Assembly: GCA_023249395.1 (NCBI GenBank)
Contig: JAHFCS010000110.1
Location: 1-6,986, forward strand
Direction of reading: 5' to 3'
From: Gemmatimonadota bacterium
Lineage (GTDB): Bacteria; Gemmatimonadota; Gemmatimonadetes; Gemmatimonadales; Gemmatimonadaceae
DNA: 6,986 nucleotides
A program made the position numbers and the translations under genes. The notes below the pieces were generated by a model that saw only the letters and a list, made by a program, of their open reading frames with translations, searched no databases and had not been told where the DNA came from. Positions 5,395 to 6,986 of this stretch are shown in pieces. How positions within the stretch are numbered: the stretch's first letter is position 1; every line of letters begins with the position of its first letter.

Positions 5395-6512
5395 TGCGAA
5401 TCCTTGTACTCAACTGGCAGGACCGCGAGAACCCGCAGTCTGGCGGAGCAGAGCTTCATCTCCATCAGATCTTTGGCCGGCTGACGGCCCGGGGTCACAG
5501 CGTTGATCTGCTTTGCAGCGGATGGAAGGATGCTCCGCCGCGCACAGTCCTTGACGGTATCGAGGTTCACCGCGTTGGAACGCGCCACACATATCCATTC
5601 CGCGTCTACGGCTACTATCGTCGCAACCTGGCGCCATCGGGTCACGACGTAGTGATCGAGGACTTGAACAAGGCGCCTCTCTACACGCCGCTCTGGGAAC
5701 TCGATCGGCTGGTCGCTCTCGTTCACCATCTCTTCGGCGCGACCGCTTTTCGCGAAACGGCTGCGCCCCTGGCCGCCGCGCTTTGGCTGGCGGAGCGGCC
5801 GATCGGCCTGCTCTATCGAAATATTCCCTTCGAGGCAGTGAGCGAGAGTACCGCCGATGACCTCGTGAAGCGGGGTATTCCCCGCGACAACATTCGCGTT
5901 ATCTACAACGGTGTGGACACCGGCGCACTCACGCCGGACTACTCCGCCCGCTCGCCGGAGCCGTTGTTCATTTACATCGGCCGGCTCAAACGCTACAAGG
6001 GTGTGGATATCCTGATCCGCGCATTTGCCGCGCTCGGTGACAGCCGTGCGACGTTGGAGATAGCAGGAAGCGGTGACTATCGCTCGAATCTGGAAGACCT
6101 CACCCGCCTCCTGGGAATGGAATCGCGCGTCCGTTTTCTGGGATTCGTGCCGGAGGAGACAAAGGTCGCGATGCTGCGTCGCGCGTGGGCGGCGATGCTG
6201 GCTTCACCCAAGGAGGGATGGGGAATCGCGAACATGGAGGCCGCGGCTTGCGGAACGCCGGTTATCGCAAGCGACTCCCCGGGGATTCGCGAATCGGTGG
6301 TGGATGGCGAGACCGGTTTCCTGGTGCCTCACGGCGACCTGGCTGCAATGGCCGGCGCAATGCGCAGGCTCATGGACTTGCCATCGCTGGTAAGGCGGAT
6401 GGGAGAGGCAGGCAGGCGTCTTGCCGAGAGGTTCAGCTGGGAACGTTCGGCTGATGACACTATTGCGCACCTCGAAGAAGTGGTGCTGAGAGGCAACGAT
6501 CGGTGGAGATAA
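5394..6512 (+). CDS. GT4-type glycosyltransferase (GT-B fold)
   Basis: This is a 372-residue retaining glycosyltransferase of the GT4 type, predicted to use a nucleotide-activated sugar. The N-terminal acceptor domain starts MRILVLNW and carries NPQSGGAELHLHQIF (13-27), the typical acceptor-side GGAE motif. The C-terminal donor domain has IYIGRLKRYKGVD (193-205), where R197 and K202 are the expected diphosphate-binding pair, and the EX7E motif E274-GWGIANM-E282, followed by CGTPVIASDSPGIRE (286-300) and GETGFLVPHGD (305-315). I see no transmembrane segment or signal peptide, so it is probably cytoplasmic or peripheral to the membrane. The start at GTG 5394 is chosen because it gives the standard N-terminus and overlaps the nusB stop by one base; a longer frame from 5034 runs inside nusB. 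No other cell-envelope gene lies in the window, so acceptor and product are unknown. Confidence 0.92.
   Translation: MRILVLNWQDRENPQSGGAELHLHQIFGRLTARGHSVDLLCSGWKDAPPRTVLDGIEVHRVGTRHTYPFRVYGYYRRNLAPSGHDVVIEDLNKAPLYTPLWELDRLVALVHHLFGATAFRETAAPLAAALWLAERPIGLLYRNIPFEAVSESTADDLVKRGIPRDNIRVIYNGVDTGALTPDYSARSPEPLFIYIGRLKRYKGVDILIRAFAALGDSRATLEIAGSGDYRSNLEDLTRLLGMESRVRFLGFVPEETKVAMLRRAWAAMLASPKEGWGIANMEAAACGTPVIASDSPGIRESVVDGETGFLVPHGDLAAMAGAMRRLMDLPSLVRRMGEAGRRLAERFSWERSADDTIAHLEEVVLRGNDRWR
6488..6493 (+). promoter_or_regulatory. Shine-Dalgarno sequence of the HPF-like gene
   Basis: GAGAGG lies 9 nt upstream of the GTG at 6503, inside the end of the glycosyltransferase gene. It supports GTG 6503 as the start, which gives the family-typical MEIIFHAHH N-terminus. 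Confidence 0.65.
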
Positions 6513-6835
6513 TTTTTCACGCTCATCACGCGGTCATTGGACCGCGCACGCGGCGTCGGGCGGAGCTTGCCGCCGAGCGCGCAGCCAGTCGCTTGTCACG
6601 GGCCGTTGACGCAGTTATCCGCTTTGAGCAAGATGGACCCGTCAAGCGCGTCGAGATCGTGCTGCACGCCCCGCGGCAGCGCAGCATCATCGCGCTCGGC
6701 GAGGCGAGATTCTACGGGCCGGCGCTGACGAGTGCGATCGTAAAGCTCGCGGCGCAGGTCCGAAAAGTTGGCCCAGCGCGCAAGTCGGGCGTCAGAAAGC
6801 GCGCTGCAACGAGGGACCGAAAACTCGGAGTATGA
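6503..6835 (+). CDS. hpf: HPF/RaiA-family ribosome-associated protein, short form
   Basis: Short HPF/RaiA proteins bind the decoding centre of the 30S subunit and silence ribosomes in stationary phase. This 110-residue protein fits that size and lacks the C-terminal dimerisation domain of long HPF. It shows the beta1 strand MEIIFHAHHAVI (1-12), a helix (15-32), beta strands around DAVIRF (36-41) and KRVEIVLHAP (48-57), a further strand SIIALGEA (61-68), and a C-terminal helix ALTSAIVKLAAQVRKVG (74-90), matching the beta-alpha-beta-beta-beta-alpha order. The family consensus around the last helix, roughly DMYAAIDxAxDKLxRQ, is only partly kept (RFYGPALTSAIVKLAAQVRK). The tail (88-108) is strongly basic, which suits rRNA contact. 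The call rests on fold pattern, length and the hprK neighbour; the sequence is divergent. It overlaps the glycosyltransferase by 10 nt and hprK by ATGA. Confidence 0.75.
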   Translation: MEIIFHAHHAVIGPRTRRRAELAAERAASRLSRAVDAVIRFEQDGPVKRVEIVLHAPRQRSIIALGEARFYGPALTSAIVKLAAQVRKVGPARKSGVRKRAATRDRKLGV

Positions 6836-6986
6836 CGACGAGACGCGACACGAGCATCGGGAGCGTGAATCGCTCCGTGACGGTTGGGCAGTTTCTCGAG
6901 CGGAGCGGCGAATCGCTCCAGCTCGAAGACCTCGGCGAGTGTAGGGGACTCGATCGCGCAATTCCGGGCGCCGACGTGTCGAGTCC
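6832..6986 (+). CDS. hprK: Probable HPr kinase/phosphorylase, N-terminal fragment (runs off window)
   Basis: Only 51 residues are visible. From residue ~16, VTVGQFLERSGESLQLEDLG followed by RGLDRAIPGADVSSP resembles the N-terminal domain of HPr kinase/phosphorylase: a V-x-x-(F/L)-L start, a mid-region ending in E-x-x-G-L-D-R-x-I, then a segment that normally leads into the RPGLxLAGY region just beyond the window. HprK phosphorylates and dephosphorylates a regulatory Ser on HPr (and its paralogues) of the PTS. The catalytic Walker A domain lies outside the window, so the call depends on the N-terminal pattern and on following an HPF-like gene. ATG 6832 overlaps the previous stop as ATGA. In-frame GTG codons at 6865 and 6874 are alternative starts that would trim a non-conserved extension of 11-14 residues. 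Confidence 0.72.
   Translation, partial: MTTRRDTSIGSVNRSVTVGQFLERSGESLQLEDLGECRGLDRAIPGADVSS

Noticed and set aside
5370..5400. Possible terminator after nusB
   Set aside because: The GC-rich stretch followed by TTCTTTAG has no complementary stem and is coding up to the overlapping start of the next gene.
6284..6295. 12-bp perfect palindrome GATTCGCGAATC next to CCCCGGGG (6277-6284)
   Set aside because: Both sit in the conserved donor-binding region of the glycosyltransferase. Short palindromes of this kind are common in GC-rich coding DNA, and nothing else suggests a binding site.
6811..6831. Possible regulatory gap between the HPF-like gene and hprK
   Set aside because: There is no gap: the genes overlap by ATGA, and the GA-rich stretch is coding sequence that at most serves as a weak ribosome-binding site.

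Overview
This is a GC-rich window (by eye roughly 60-65% G+C) filled by one run of ten same-strand (+) genes with almost no intergenic DNA. The order is: 3' part of a PfkB-family kinase gene, purM, ribD, ribE, ribBA, ribH, nusB, a GT4-type glycosyltransferase, a short HPF/RaiA-like ribosome-associated protein, and the first ~51 codons of a probable hprK. The gene content points to a high-GC, probably Gram-negative bacterium. Gemmatimonadota is my best guess from the arrangement and residue style, but that is inference and not shown by any marker here.

Layout. Bases 1-584 hold the C-terminal ~193 residues of the kinase. Bases 581-1609 encode AIR synthetase (PurM) of purine biosynthesis. Bases ~1587-4994 carry a complete riboflavin block: RibD (deaminase-reductase), RibE (riboflavin synthase), RibBA (DHBP synthase fused to GTP cyclohydrolase II) and RibH (lumazine synthase). 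Together these convert GTP and ribulose 5-phosphate to riboflavin, apart from the dephosphorylation step, which no gene here covers. Bases 4984-5394 encode the antitermination factor NusB, in the familiar ribH-nusB order. Bases 5394-6512 encode a glycosyltransferase with no obvious link to its neighbours. Bases 6503-6835 encode the HPF-like protein and 6832 to the end the start of HPr kinase/phosphorylase, a pairing reminiscent of the proteobacterial rpoN-hpf-ptsN-hprK region but without ptsN between them.

Nearly every junction overlaps or abuts (ATGA, TGATG, TAGTG, TGAATG, or overlaps of 10-23 nt), so the genes are probably co-transcribed and translationally coupled. The one real gap is ~28 nt before ribBA, which has its own good Shine-Dalgarno sequence. 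I see no promoter, FMN riboswitch, terminator, RNA gene, mobile element or CRISPR array. The promoter of the cluster, if there is only one, lies upstream of the window.

Nothing here looks like a new biological system. It is an ordinary housekeeping cluster. The points worth a second look are the gene mixture, the unassigned kinase subfamily, some non-canonical residues in RibE and the HPF-like protein, the HPF-HprK pairing, and two small inverted repeats.
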